The translations under genes and the position numbers were made by a program. From positions 18,165 to 82,164 of the forward strand of contig QBMS01000010.1 of the NCBI GenBank assembly GCA_003249095.1: a stretch of 64,000 bases of DNA, read 5' to 3'. Shown piece after piece: positions 26,271 to 35,795 of the stretch (the stretch's first letter is position 1; each line of letters opens with the position of its first letter). The DNA is from Snowella sp. Its GTDB lineage: Bacteria; Cyanobacteriota; Cyanobacteriia; Cyanobacteriales; Microcystaceae. Under the pieces are notes generated by a model. It searched no databases. It was not told where the DNA came from and saw nothing but the letters and a program-made list of their open reading frames with translations.

Positions 26271-27404
26271 GTGGCACATTCGGATTCTTCCCCTAACTCC
26301 CTAGCTCGTACCCCGCTTTTTGACCTAATTGTTGAACAAAAAGCCAAAATGACCGAATTTTCTGGCTGGGAAATGCCCGTTCAATTTACAGGTTTAAAAC
26401 AAGAACACAACGCGATCCGTAATGGTGTGGGGATGTTTGATATTTCCCACATGGGTAAATTTGTGATGCAGGGTAAGGATTTGCTCGCTGAATTACAAAA
26501 GTTGGTTCCCTCGGATTTAAGTCGTTTACAGGTGGGATTGGCTCAATATACGGTTTTGCTCAATGAAAACGCGGGTATTATTGACGACATTATTATTTAC
26601 TATCAGGGAGAAACGGCATCGGGAGAACAGCTTGCCACAATTATTGTCAATGCGGGAACGATGGAAAAAGATAAAGCTTGGTTTTTATCCCATCTAGATA
26701 CTAATAAACTAAATTTTGAAGATTTATCCGCAGATAAGGCCTTAATTGCGATCCAAGGGCCAAAAGCGTTAACCACACTCCAAGCCCTGGTTACGGAACA
26801 ATTAGCGGATCTACCCGCCTTTGGCCATTTAGAAACGACTATTTTTGATGAGCCTGCCTTTATTGCCCGCACGGGCTATACGGGGGAAGACGGTTTTGAA
26901 ATTATGGTCGATCCTGACGTTGCTGAAACTCTGTGGCGATCGCTCTTCGGGGCTGGGGTCATTCCCTGTGGATTAGGAGCGCGGGATACCCTGCGATTAG
27001 AAGCGGCCATGTGCCTCTACGGTCAAGATATTGATGAAACCACAACGCCCTTAGAAGCAGGATTAGGCTGGTTAGTGCATCTAGATAGGGCAGGAGAGTT
27101 TATTGGACGTGATATTTTGGCTGAACAAAAGCTAAATGGGGTAAAACGGCGTTTAGTCGGCTTAGAAATGGGCGGTCGGCATATTGCGCGGCATGGTTAT
27201 CCTGTCATGTTAGAAGACGAAATCATCGGTGAGGTGACGAGTGGAACCCAATCCCCCACCCTCGAATCCGCGATCGCCCTGGCCTATGTGGCCACTCCTT
27301 TTAGTAAAATTGGTCAAACATTAGAAGTAGAAATTCGCGGTAAAACCTATCCTGCCAAAGTGGTTAAAAAACCCTTTTATCGCTCTAGTCATAAGCCTAA
27401 ATAA
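26271..27404 (+). CDS. gcvT: Glycine cleavage system T protein (aminomethyltransferase)
   Basis: The T protein transfers the methylene unit from the H-protein aminomethyl arm to tetrahydrofolate. The 377-residue protein starts with GTG. It shows the FSGWEMPVQF, GMFDISHMGKF, TGYTGEDGFEI and GLGARDTLRLEAAMCLYGQD motifs; the Asp in GARDTLRLEA corresponds to the catalytic acid region. The C-terminal beta domain (EVTSGTQSPTL) is present. Other gcv genes are not in the window. The methyltransferase gene downstream begins 8 bases after its stop, so the two form a transcription unit. Confidence 0.95.
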   Translation: MAHSDSSPNSLARTPLFDLIVEQKAKMTEFSGWEMPVQFTGLKQEHNAIRNGVGMFDISHMGKFVMQGKDLLAELQKLVPSDLSRLQVGLAQYTVLLNENAGIIDDIIIYYQGETASGEQLATIIVNAGTMEKDKAWFLSHLDTNKLNFEDLSADKALIAIQGPKALTTLQALVTEQLADLPAFGHLETTIFDEPAFIARTGYTGEDGFEIMVDPDVAETLWRSLFGAGVIPCGLGARDTLRLEAAMCLYGQDIDETTTPLEAGLGWLVHLDRAGEFIGRDILAEQKLNGVKRRLVGLEMGGRHIARHGYPVMLEDEIIGEVTSGTQSPTLESAIALAYVATPFSKIGQTLEVEIRGKTYPAKVVKKPFYRSSHKPK

Positions 27405-27412
27405 ATTTCAGA

Positions 27413-28588
27413 ATGTCAGAAAAATCCCACCGATTAAAGCAAATTATTCTAGCTAAAATTCAGGCTAATTCTGACAAACGCATCACCTTTGCTGAGTTTA
27501 TGGCCTTGGCTCTTTATCATCCTGACGATGGTTATTACAGTTCTGGTCAGGTGGCGATCGGAGCCGAGGGAGACTTTTTTACGGCTTCTTCGTTGGGGCC
27601 AGATTTTGGCGAACTCTTGGCTGAACAATTAGCGCAAATGTGGTTAATTCTGGATTATCCTAAACCGTTTCAAGTAATAGAAATGGGGGCAGGTTTAGGG
27701 TATTTAGCAATTGATATTTTGAATTATTGGCAATCAAATTACCCTAATTTATTGCAAAATATTGAATATAGTATTATTGAAGAATCTCCATCCTTGATAG
27801 CAACACAACAAGAAAAATTGCAATCCTGGCGAGAAAAAGGCATTGGTTTAAGTTGGAAAAATTGGTCAGATTTAGCCAATCATTCAGTAACAGGCGTTTT
27901 TTTTAGTAATGAATTAATTGATGCTTTTCCTGTCCATCAAGTTATTTGGCAAGATGATCAATTACAAGAAATTTATGTGGGAGAAAATCAGGGAGAATTA
28001 ATTGAAATTATTGCTGAAATTTCTACCCCTGAATTATTAAATTATTTTGAAAAAGTTCAAATTAAAATTAATGAAAGTGATTATCCTGACGGTTATCGGA
28101 CTGAGGTGAATTTACAAGCCTTAGATTGGTTGCATCGGATCGCTCAAAAATTAAAACAAGGCTATTTGTTAAGCATTGATTATGGTTATTCTGCTCAAAA
28201 ATATTACCATCCCCAACGTAGCCAGGGAACTTTGCAATGTTATTATCAACATCGCTATCATTCCGACCCCTTTGTTAATTTGGGATTGCAGGATATTACT
28301 AGCCATGTGAATTTTACTGCCTTAGAAAATGAGGGTAAATCAATTAGATTGGAAACTTTAGGATTTACAAACCAGGGTTTATTTTTAATGAGTCTCGGAT
28401 TAGGCGATCGCCTGGTGGAACTTTCGACAGGGAAATTCAGTGTTGCAGAAATCTTCAAACGGCGGGATGCTCTCCACCAATTGATTGATCCGACGGGATT
28501 AGGAAAATTTGGTGTTTTGTTACAAGGAAAAGGGTTAAGCATCACCCAAAAAACGCGATCGCTCAAGGGATTTAGCCCAGAAAGATAA
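27413..28588 (+). CDS. MidA/NDUFAF7-type SAM-dependent methyltransferase
   Basis: The 391-residue protein belongs to the DUF185/COG1565 family. The N-terminal RITFAEFMALALYHPDDGYYSSG is diagnostic. VIEMGAGLGYLAIDIL forms the SAM-binding loop, FFSNELIDAFPVHQV the substrate-side motif, and LLSIDYGYSAQKYYHP a late strand. The mitochondrial member NDUFAF7 methylates an Arg of complex I. A role for the cyanobacterial protein in NDH-1 assembly is therefore a reasonable inference but not shown here. It follows gcvT by 8 bases. Confidence 0.9.
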   Translation: MSEKSHRLKQIILAKIQANSDKRITFAEFMALALYHPDDGYYSSGQVAIGAEGDFFTASSLGPDFGELLAEQLAQMWLILDYPKPFQVIEMGAGLGYLAIDILNYWQSNYPNLLQNIEYSIIEESPSLIATQQEKLQSWREKGIGLSWKNWSDLANHSVTGVFFSNELIDAFPVHQVIWQDDQLQEIYVGENQGELIEIIAEISTPELLNYFEKVQIKINESDYPDGYRTEVNLQALDWLHRIAQKLKQGYLLSIDYGYSAQKYYHPQRSQGTLQCYYQHRYHSDPFVNLGLQDITSHVNFTALENEGKSIRLETLGFTNQGLFLMSLGLGDRLVELSTGKFSVAEIFKRRDALHQLIDPTGLGKFGVLLQGKGLSITQKTRSLKGFSPER

Positions 28589-28724
28589 TATCGATTGGAT
28601 AAAGTTTTCAGGCGATCGCGATCCAAGGCAAGAGTTCTGCTCCAGTTGTGTCTTATTTTTGCTACACTAGTTTCAGCGTAGGCGACCCCATTGGCCGTCT
28701 ATCCCTATCTTGAAAAGCTTCGAG

Positions 28725-28747
28725 AAGTGGGTTTAGCCCGCTTTTTT
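28725..28747 (+). terminator. Attenuator-like stem-loop just upstream of rimP
   Basis: AAGTGGG pairs with CCCGCTT (one G-U) around TTTAG and is followed by a run of T's, ending 14 bases before the rimP ATG. A possible extended -10 (TGCTACACT at 28660) lies upstream. A terminator this close to the first gene of the nusA operon suggests regulated readthrough of the operon. Confidence 0.55.
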
Positions 28748-28761
28748 ATTGTTCAACCGCG

Positions 28762-29223
28762 ATGACCCATCCTTTAATTCCCCCCATTCTTGACCTGGCG
28801 ATACCGATCGCCGCCGAATTGGGTTTGGATATTGTGGACGTGGCGTTTCAGACCAACAAAAGGCCACCTGTTCTACGGATAGACATTCGCAATCTCCAAC
28901 AGGATACCAGCCTAGACGATTGCGAAAAAATGAGTCGGGCCTTAGAACCCCATTTAGACTCGACCCCTGTGATCCCCGAAAACTATGTCCTAGAAGTTTC
29001 CAGTCCAGGGATTTCTCGCCAATTATCTAGCGATCGCGATTTTATCGCCTTCAAAGGATTTGGTGTACTCGTCACCAGTACGGAACCCTACGAAGGAAAT
29101 CAACAGTGGCAAGGAAGATTACAGGGACGGGATGAAACCCAGGTTCATCTCAGTCTCAAAGGACGATCATTTTCCATTCCGCGTCATTTAGTCGCCAAAG
29201 TGCAATTAGATTCGCCATCTTAA
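28762..29223 (+). CDS. rimP: Ribosome maturation factor RimP
   Basis: RimP assists late assembly of the 30S subunit. The 153-residue protein shows the family's IAAELGLDIVDVAFQ start, PVLRIDIRN, DDCEKMSRALEPHLD and the EVSSPGISRQLSSDRDF signature, and ends with an SH3-like C-terminal domain. It opens the rimP-nusA-ylxR-infB operon, a very widely conserved order. Its first codons follow an attenuator-like stem-loop. Confidence 0.95.
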   Translation: MTHPLIPPILDLAIPIAAELGLDIVDVAFQTNKRPPVLRIDIRNLQQDTSLDDCEKMSRALEPHLDSTPVIPENYVLEVSSPGISRQLSSDRDFIAFKGFGVLVTSTEPYEGNQQWQGRLQGRDETQVHLSLKGRSFSIPRHLVAKVQLDSPS

Positions 29224-29274
29224 GGAGAACCTGAACCAAGATGATGTAATTACTTTTATTGGAGTTTACCACCG

Positions 29275-30510
29275 ATGTCTCTCGTCAGTTTGCCCGGATT
29301 ACCCGCCATGATTGAAGAAATCAGTCAACGGCACAATTTACCCCACTCCGCCGTTCAAGAAGCCCTACGGGAAGCTTTATTGAAAGGTTATGAGCGTTTT
29401 CGCCGTTCCCAAAGTATTGGCCAGCAATTTGCAGAAGAATATTTTGAAAATTTTGAAGTAGAACTGGATACCGAGGAAGAAGGTTTTCGTATTTTATCCA
29501 CCAAAAGAATTGTGGAAACCGTCGAGAATACTGACCATTCTATTTCCCTAAACGAAGTCCAGGAAGTCGCCGCAGAGGCTCAATTAGGGGATGAAGTCGT
29601 CCTAGATGTGACCCCCGATCAAAAAGATTTTGGACGGATGGCTGCCATTCAGACGAAACAAGTTTTGTTGCAGAAATTACGGGATCAACAACGAAAAATT
29701 ATTCAAGAAGAATTTCAAGATCTAGAAGATACGGTCTTAAATGCCAGGGTTTTGCGCTTTGAGCGTCAATCGGTAGTGATGGCGGTCAATAGCAGTTTTG
29801 GTCAACCCGAAGTTGAGGCAGAGTTACCCAAACGGGAACAACTCCCCAATGATAATTACCGTGCCAATGCCACCTTTAAGGTCTATCTCCGCAAGGTGAG
29901 AGAAGGTTCCCATCGGGGGCCTCAGTTAATTGTTTCCCGTGCCGCCGCAGGATTGGTGGTGGATCTCTTCACCGTCGAAGTTCCTGAAATCGAAGAGGAG
30001 ATCGTCCGCATTGTCGCGGTTTCCCGTGAAGCCAATCCTCCCTCTCGTTATGTCGGCCCACGCACCAAAATTGCCGTCGATACCCTAGAGCGGGATGTTG
30101 ATCCCGTAGGAGCCTGTATTGGAGCCAGGGGATCTCGCATTCAAGCAGTGGTGAATGAGTTACGGGGCGAAAAAATTGATGTGATTCGTTGGTCGCCCGA
30201 TCCTGCTACCTATATTGCTAATTCCTTGAGTCCTGCCAGAGTTGATCAGGTTTATTTGGTCAATACGGAAGAACGCCATTCCGTTGTCGTGGTTGCTGAG
30301 GATCAATTGAGTTTGGCGATCGGCAAGGAAGGTCAAAATGTCCGTTTAGCTGCTCGATTAACGGGTTGGAAAATTGATATTAAAGATCCTGCCACCTACG
30401 CCAGGGAACAAGCAGAACAGGCTAAGGCGAAGGAAGAAGCCGCTAAACTGCCTGTCAGTGAAAAATTAGATTTAGAGACCTTTGAAGAAGCGGCATTGGA
30501 GGAAGAATAG
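29275..30510 (+). CDS. nusA: Transcription termination/antitermination factor NusA
   Basis: NusA binds RNA polymerase and nascent RNA to control pausing, termination and antitermination. The 411-residue protein has the N-terminal polymerase-binding domain, an S1 domain (about 135-200), and KH1 and KH2 domains with GACIGARGSRIQAVV and AIGKEGQNVRLAARL. The acidic C-terminal repeats of the E. coli protein are absent, as is usual in cyanobacteria. It ends in an acidic stretch whose coding bases also contain the GGAGGA likely to serve ylxR. Confidence 0.96.
   Translation: MSLVSLPGLPAMIEEISQRHNLPHSAVQEALREALLKGYERFRRSQSIGQQFAEEYFENFEVELDTEEEGFRILSTKRIVETVENTDHSISLNEVQEVAAEAQLGDEVVLDVTPDQKDFGRMAAIQTKQVLLQKLRDQQRKIIQEEFQDLEDTVLNARVLRFERQSVVMAVNSSFGQPEVEAELPKREQLPNDNYRANATFKVYLRKVREGSHRGPQLIVSRAAAGLVVDLFTVEVPEIEEEIVRIVAVSREANPPSRYVGPRTKIAVDTLERDVDPVGACIGARGSRIQAVVNELRGEKIDVIRWSPDPATYIANSLSPARVDQVYLVNTEERHSVVVVAEDQLSLAIGKEGQNVRLAARLTGWKIDIKDPATYAREQAEQAKAKEEAAKLPVSEKLDLETFEEAALEEE
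30498..30503 (+). promoter_or_regulatory. Ribosome binding site for ylxR inside nusA
   Basis: GGAGGA lies within the last nusA codons. It is nine bases from an in-frame ATT at 30513 and three bases from an in-frame ATA at 30507. No ATG, GTG or TTG exists in the ylxR frame after the upstream stop TGA at 30483. Confidence 0.5.
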
Positions 30511-30512
30511 AA

Positions 30513-30803
30513 ATTAAAAGTCATTTAAGGCAAAAAAAGCCTGGCGATCGATGCTGTATCAGTTGCCGAAAGTTAGCCCCAAGGAATGAATTTTGGCGGA
30601 TTGTCCGAGTCTATCCGTCTCGACAGGTACAATTAGATGAGGGGATGGGACGATCTGCCTATCTTTGTCCCCAGTCTAGTTGTCTTCAGGCAGCTCGACA
30701 TAAAAATCGCCTTGGGCGTGCTATCAAAGCGACCGTTCCCGAACAGATTTTCCAAGATCTTGAGGAGCGATTGGCCACAACCAAAAGCCAGGAGTCAGTC
30801 TAA
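30513..30803 (+). CDS. ylxR: YlxR/RnpM (DUF448) protein with a probable ATT start
   Basis: The frame codes for a complete YlxR domain: the CxxC of CISCRKLAP, NEFWRIVRVYPS, the diagnostic GRSAYLCPQ followed by CLQAARHKNRLGRA, then a helical end. YlxR (RnpM) is an RNA-binding protein that modulates RNase P in Bacillus. It is encoded between nusA and infB in most bacteria, as here. The frame is blocked by TGA 30483 upstream and contains no ATG, GTG or TTG before the first Cys. ATT 30513 after GGAGGA is the best start (96 residues). Homologues begin near the Lys-Pro at 30537-30542, so the real N-terminus may be shorter. Confidence 0.85.
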   Translation: MKSHLRQKKPGDRCCISCRKLAPRNEFWRIVRVYPSRQVQLDEGMGRSAYLCPQSSCLQAARHKNRLGRAIKATVPEQIFQDLEERLATTKSQESV

Positions 30804-31034
30804 AACTTTTTTGTCCCTAGATAACCTTATTTAGAAAAAATCATTTATCGTTACTTCATAGGAGAAATGCCTTCATCTATCTTAATTAAAATATCAAAAC
30901 ATAAAACCTATTTTATTTGTTTATAAAAATACTATCGACTTAGTGGCACTATGACCGTGCTTTACAATAGTTGATGACGGAATCACTGGCCAACCATCAC
31001 TCAAAATTTGTTACTTAGCTCAGGGGGATAATGG

Positions 31035-34000
31035 ATGAACAACGCCAAGGTTAGAATTTATGACTTGTCCAAAGAATTGCATTTAGAGAATAGAGACCTC
31101 TTAGACATTTGCGAGAAATTGAATATTTCAGTCAAAAGCCATAGCAGTACGATTAGCGAGTCCGATGCTGAACGGATTAAAACAGCCGCCGAAAAATATG
31201 CTTCCTATCCCCCTGGCTCTAGAAGACCCGAACCTCAGCCAGTGGAACGAAAACAACAAATTTTAGCGATTCACCACAAGAAAGAGCGTTCTGGTGAGGC
31301 AATTTCCCCTAACCCGACCCCTGTTACAACTTCAGTTTTGACCGCGCCCCCTGCTTCTCCCCCATCTTCTAATTTGTCTCATTCCACTCCTGAACGATCG
31401 CCTGTGACCGAAAAAAATCCTCCCAAAGCTAACGTTTCTGAACCGCGTCCCCGCCCAGAGGGTGCGCCTCGTCCAATTTCTCCTGTTGCCCCAAGTAGTA
31501 ATGGTGCGTCTTCTGGGACGACGGAAAATCGCCAGCCCCGTACCTCCGCCGCTAGTCAGTTGATTAAACCATCGATCAATCGCGATCGCGAAGCGGCACT
31601 GCGTGATCGCGGACAAGCCCCCAGTCAAGCTGCTAGTCAAACCCCTAGTCAAACCCCCAGCCAACCTCCCAGTAAACCGTCTAGTCCCCCATCCGAAGAA
31701 CGGAGTCGTGAGAGTAAGGTTAGTAAACCTGTGATCATCACCCTCAAAGATTCTCTCGTCAAAAAATCGGAAAAAGCTCCAGAAAAAGCTCCCAATAAGA
31801 CGGGTGGACTCCAACGCCCTGGGGAAAAAGTCAAGGCAAAAATAGAGTTAAATCGTCCTAAACCGCCCCAGGATGAAGATGATAATCTCCCTGAATTGCT
31901 AGAGTTTCCACTAGATGGAGAGAGTGCAAAAAATACCGATGATGATTTGTTGGACGATCCCGCGACGGAACTTCTAAAGCAAAAACCCCAATTGAAGCGT
32001 CTGACCGCTCCTCGCCCTGCTAAACGCAGTAAATGGGAAGAAGAAGAGGAAGAACAGCGAGAAAATAAAGCAAAAGCGGCGGCTAAAAACAAACGTCGTC
32101 CTTCCCTGCTGGATGATGACGATGACGATGATGCCGCAGCCCTGAGTGCAAGTGCCGCCCAAGCCGCTTTAGTTAGTTTATCCATTGCTCGTCCTGCTAA
32201 ACCTGCCTCCATGATGGCGGCCACCAAAACCAAAGCTCCTTCTGTCGGTCATCGTCCCCGTAAAGCACCCGTTAAAGCCGATGGCAGTAACACTGGTCGA
32301 ACCAAAACTGACCGTCGCGATCGCAAGGAAGTAATAGAGCGACCCGAAAGCATCTTGTTATCGAGTAGTTTGACGATCAGAGAATTGGCGGAGTTGTTAG
32401 TTGTTTCTGAAATGGAAATTATTAAACATCTTTTCCAAAAAGGAACTGCCGTTCAAATTACCCAAACCCTGGATGAAGCAACCGCTCGTTCAGTTGCGGA
32501 AGATTTTGGTGTCGAAATCCTCACAGAAGAAGTGATTGCCGCCGCCACGAAAGTCACGGAAATGCTGGATGCAACGGATTTGGAATACCTAGAACGTCGT
32601 CCTCCCGTTGTCACTATCATGGGTCACGTGGATCATGGTAAAACCACCCTATTGGATTCTATTCGGAAAACCAAGGTCGCCCAGGGAGAAGCAGGGGGCA
32701 TTACCCAGCATATTGGGGCATATCACGTTGATATCGAACACAATGGTAAATCTGAGCAGATTGTTTTCTTAGATACGCCAGGTCACGAAGCCTTTACTGC
32801 TATGCGGGCGCGTGGAGCCAGGGTGACCGATCTTGCCATTCTCGTCGTCGCCGCCGATGACGGAGTTCAACCCCAGACCCGTGAAGCGATCAGTCATGCC
32901 AAGGCCGCCGAAGTCCCCATTATTGTTGCCATTAATAAGGTGGATAAGGAAGGAGCTAACCCAGACCGCATCAAGCAAGAGCTTTCAGAACTCGGCTTAG
33001 TCTCAGAAGAGTGGGGCGGTGATACCATCATGGTTCCCGTTAGCGCACTCAGAGGGCAAAATCTCGATACCTTGCTAGAAATGATTCTTCTGGTTTCCGA
33101 AGTCGGAGAATTAGTGGCTAATCCCAACCGTGCCGCCAAAGGAACCGTGATTGAGGCTAATCTTGACCGTACACGGGGCCCTGTTGCCACTTTGTTGGTT
33201 CAAAATGGAACGCTCCGAGTAGGAGATGTGATTGTCGCTGGGGCAGTTCTCGGTAAGATTCGAGCCATGATCGATGATCGGGGCAATAAAGTGGATGCCG
33301 CGACCCCTTCCTTTGCAGTGGAAGTCCTTGGCTTAAATGGCGTTCCTTCTGCGGGGGATGAGTTTGATGTCTTCGCGAATGAAAAAGAAGCGCGGGCCCT
33401 CTCTGAGCAACGGACAGATAGCAACCGACAAACCAGACTTCAGCAACAAATGTCGTCTCGTCGCGTCACCCTGAGTACCTTATCCGCCCAGGCCCAGGAA
33501 GGCGAACTCAAAGAGCTTAACCTGATTCTCAAAGCAGACGTTCAAGGTTCCGTTGAAGCTATTGTTGGCTCCTTGAGTCAGTTACCCCAAAATGAGGTGC
33601 AAATTCGAGTGCTGTTAGCCGCCCCTGGAGAGATCACCGAAACGGATGTGGATTTGGCTGCTGCCAGTGGTGCTGTCGTGGTGGGCTTTAATACCACTTT
33701 GGCGACAGGTTCTCGACAGGCGGCGGATCGAGAGGGAGTCGATATTCGGGAATACGACATCATCTACAAATTACTAGATGATATCCAAGGCGCGATGGAA
33801 GGTCTCCTAGATCCCGAAGAAATCGAAACCCCCTTGGGTCAAGCCGAAGTCCGAGCGGTCTTTGCGGTTGGTCGCGGGGCTGTGGCAGGTTGCTATGTCC
33901 TATCGGGTAAGATCGTTCGGAATCGGAATCTTCGAGTACGTCGGGGAGGAAATGTTGTCTATCAAGGCATGATTGATTCTCTCAAACGGATGAAGGAAGA

Positions 34001-34130
34001 TGCACGGGAAGTCAATGCTGGCTACGAATGCGGTATTGGGATTTCTAAGTTCACCGATTGGAAAGAAGGCGATATTATCGAAGCCTATGAGATGTCGATG
34101 AAACGTCGTAGTCTTTCTCCTTCTAATTAG
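31035..34130 (+). CDS. infB: Translation initiation factor IF-2
   Basis: IF-2 delivers initiator tRNA to the 30S subunit and promotes subunit joining using GTP. The 1031-residue protein has an IF2-N helical domain, a long Pro/Ser/Lys-rich low-complexity linker (about 60-430, with [16 protein letters not shown] repeats and Asp runs), a second IF2-N domain, then the G domain. The P-loop GHVDHGKT is at 530-537, followed by [13 protein letters not shown] and the SAL motif. The beta-barrel and C domains complete it. ATG 31035 follows a GGGGG box. The long N-terminal linker is usual for cyanobacteria. Confidence 0.97.
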   Translation: MNNAKVRIYDLSKELHLENRDLLDICEKLNISVKSHSSTISESDAERIKTAAEKYASYPPGSRRPEPQPVERKQQILAIHHKKERSGEAISPNPTPVTTSVLTAPPASPPSSNLSHSTPERSPVTEKNPPKANVSEPRPRPEGAPRPISPVAPSSNGASSGTTENRQPRTSAASQLIKPSINRDREAALRDRGQAPSQAASQTPSQTPSQPPSKPSSPPSEERSRESKVSKPVIITLKDSLVKKSEKAPEKAPNKTGGLQRPGEKVKAKIELNRPKPPQDEDDNLPELLEFPLDGESAKNTDDDLLDDPATELLKQKPQLKRLTAPRPAKRSKWEEEEEEQRENKAKAAAKNKRRPSLLDDDDDDDAAALSASAAQAALVSLSIARPAKPASMMAATKTKAPSVGHRPRKAPVKADGSNTGRTKTDRRDRKEVIERPESILLSSSLTIRELAELLVVSEMEIIKHLFQKGTAVQITQTLDEATARSVAEDFGVEILTEEVIAAATKVTEMLDATDLEYLERRPPVVTIMGHVDHGKTTLLDSIRKTKVAQGEAGGITQHIGAYHVDIEHNGKSEQIVFLDTPGHEAFTAMRARGARVTDLAILVVAADDGVQPQTREAISHAKAAEVPIIVAINKVDKEGANPDRIKQELSELGLVSEEWGGDTIMVPVSALRGQNLDTLLEMILLVSEVGELVANPNRAAKGTVIEANLDRTRGPVATLLVQNGTLRVGDVIVAGAVLGKIRAMIDDRGNKVDAATPSFAVEVLGLNGVPSAGDEFDVFANEKEARALSEQRTDSNRQTRLQQQMSSRRVTLSTLSAQAQEGELKELNLILKADVQGSVEAIVGSLSQLPQNEVQIRVLLAAPGEITETDVDLAAASGAVVVGFNTTLATGSRQAADREGVDIREYDIIYKLLDDIQGAMEGLLDPEEIETPLGQAEVRAVFAVGRGAVAGCYVLSGKIVRNRNLRVRRGGNVVYQGMIDSLKRMKEDAREVNAGYECGIGISKFTDWKEGDIIEAYEMSMKRRSLSPSN

Positions 34131-34159
34131 GATGAATTCCCTGAAAAACTAAATGATAG

Positions 34160-34198
34160 TCGGCTATGGAGAATTTTTTCTCTGTGGCCGATTTCAAT
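34160..34198 (+). terminator. Intrinsic terminator after infB
   Basis: TCGGC..GAGAA pairs with TTCTC..GCCGA, with four unpaired bases on each side of the stem, and a T-rich tract (TTTCAATTT) follows. It lies 30 bases past the infB stop and probably ends the rimP-infB operon. Confidence 0.6.
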
Positions 34199-34256
34199 TT
34201 AAATTGATATTAGGATTGGGAAAGTTTTTAACGGAAAAGAAACTGATAAGATTCAA

Positions 34257-35630
34257 TCATACTTTCAAGATTTCCTTCGCGACACGCATACCAGACAAAT
34301 ATGCGCCGTGAGCAGTCCCAAAATAGCTTTCCTCAGAGGCTTCCCCTGCAAAAAACACAGACCCTTTCAGAGGGGCGGCAAGTTCGTGGCGCATCCTTGG
34401 CAGTGAGCCAACAGGATTATAGGAATACGAACCCAGGGAAAACGGATCAGTTGCCCAACGAGTAATTTGGTAATCAGTGGGTTCGGGGATGCCTACTCCA
34501 TAGATTTTTCTTAAAACTTCCATCGCACTGGCAACGATTTGTGTATCTGACCATGCTTCAATCTCTCTTCCTCTGTCGGCGGCATTAAATCCTAGCAGTA
34601 TGGGCATATTGGCTACATGATTGAAACTTACCCATTCTGTCCATTCACCAGGTTTTTCCGAAACGTACTCCAACCAATCAACATTAACCGACCAAAAGAC
34701 TTCAGGAAATCGAAGATAACATTTGTTCAAGACTCCCATACCCAGTTTAGCGATCGCATTCTGTTTACTTCGTGGTAATTCAGGAATGAAACGTACACTC
34801 TTAGATTGCAAAACCCCAAGCGGCAGGGTAACTACAACGTGGTCAGCTATAAACTCGGCTTTTTGGGTAATCACCTCAATAGGGGACTGATCCCATCGAA
34901 TTTCTTTTACCACCTGACCCAGTTCAATGTTTAACCCTTGCGCTAAAAATTCTGGGATAACTCTAAATCCTTGAACGAATAGAGCGTCATCGCCAGAAAA
35001 GGTTTTATCGCTGTCATACCATTGTACGGAAAGGCTTTGAGTACTTCCTGAATACTCCTGTTCGATTTCAGCACTCAAAATAAAGTTGATGAAACGATAC
35101 GCTTCCGAGGATTTGTCCAACTGACGGATCAGAGGTTGAATCGCCTGTCGGATTGAAACATCAATCTCCTCGTTTTGTGTCTGCTTCAAAATCTTAAATA
35201 CTTTCTTCCTCAAATTCTCCATCTGGACTTCCTCTGCTTTGGAGAGTACCTGTCCTGATGTGTTATAGGTGACTGTCCTGCCGTAACTCGTGATAAGACG
35301 TTTGGCTTTGATTTGTTCCGCCAAAGAGGTCAAGGGGTTGCCCTGAGTTCCATGTATCCAGGTTGCCCCCAAATCCAACGGCATATCAGTCCACTTAAGA
35401 CTCGTCCAAATTCGACCACCGATACGCTCGCGAGCTTCAATAACAACAACTTCGTGTCCTTGTCTGTGTAATTCCCGCGCAGCGGCAAGGCCTGCTAGTC
35501 CAGCACCAATTACCACGATACGCTTCTTGTTAGATGCCTCTGCATATTCTTGCGAATTGTCACCACAAGCATGATTTACAATTCCCATTAACGTCAAGCC
35601 GAATAGGGTTAAAAAATCTCGCCTATACAT
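34257..35630 (-). CDS. Tat-exported flavin amine oxidase
   Basis: The 457-residue protein starts at ATG 35630 after a GAGGTG box. The longer frame from 35663 only adds 11 residues ahead of the signal. The N-terminus is a twin-arginine signal (YRRDFLTLFG) ending near HAC-GD, so lipidation of that Cys is possible. The FAD domain has VVIGAGLAGLAAARELH and EARERIGGRIWT; the C-terminus has FFAGEASEESYFGTAHGAYLSG. It is closest in layout to polyamine or monoamine oxidases. An exported, FAD-loaded amine oxidase is consistent with Tat transport of folded protein. Substrate is unknown. It shows few HIP1 sites. Confidence 0.85.
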   Translation of the reverse strand: MYRRDFLTLFGLTLMGIVNHACGDNSQEYAEASNKKRIVVIGAGLAGLAAARELHRQGHEVVVIEARERIGGRIWTSLKWTDMPLDLGATWIHGTQGNPLTSLAEQIKAKRLITSYGRTVTYNTSGQVLSKAEEVQMENLRKKVFKILKQTQNEEIDVSIRQAIQPLIRQLDKSSEAYRFINFILSAEIEQEYSGSTQSLSVQWYDSDKTFSGDDALFVQGFRVIPEFLAQGLNIELGQVVKEIRWDQSPIEVITQKAEFIADHVVVTLPLGVLQSKSVRFIPELPRSKQNAIAKLGMGVLNKCYLRFPEVFWSVNVDWLEYVSEKPGEWTEWVSFNHVANMPILLGFNAADRGREIEAWSDTQIVASAMEVLRKIYGVGIPEPTDYQITRWATDPFSLGSYSYNPVGSLPRMRHELAAPLKGSVFFAGEASEESYFGTAHGAYLSGMRVAKEILKV

Positions 35631-35795
35631 GATTGCACCTCGACCTCGTAGGCTACTGCCCAATGATGGAATATAGTCACACTTTACCTATATTCTGCTA
35701 CAAGCAGGTTGCTATTTTTTAGAGTTTTGATTGAAATTCTCTATTACTCAAATATTTTGAAATGGTGGGACGATTTATGATCACCGATTGAAATA

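Noticed and set aside
30637..30834. 65-codon plus-strand ORF between nusA and infB
   Set aside because: It is an alternative frame of the ylxR gene.
31332..32233. Long minus-strand ORFs inside infB
   Set aside because: They are shadows of the low-complexity Pro/Ser/Asp-rich linker of IF-2.
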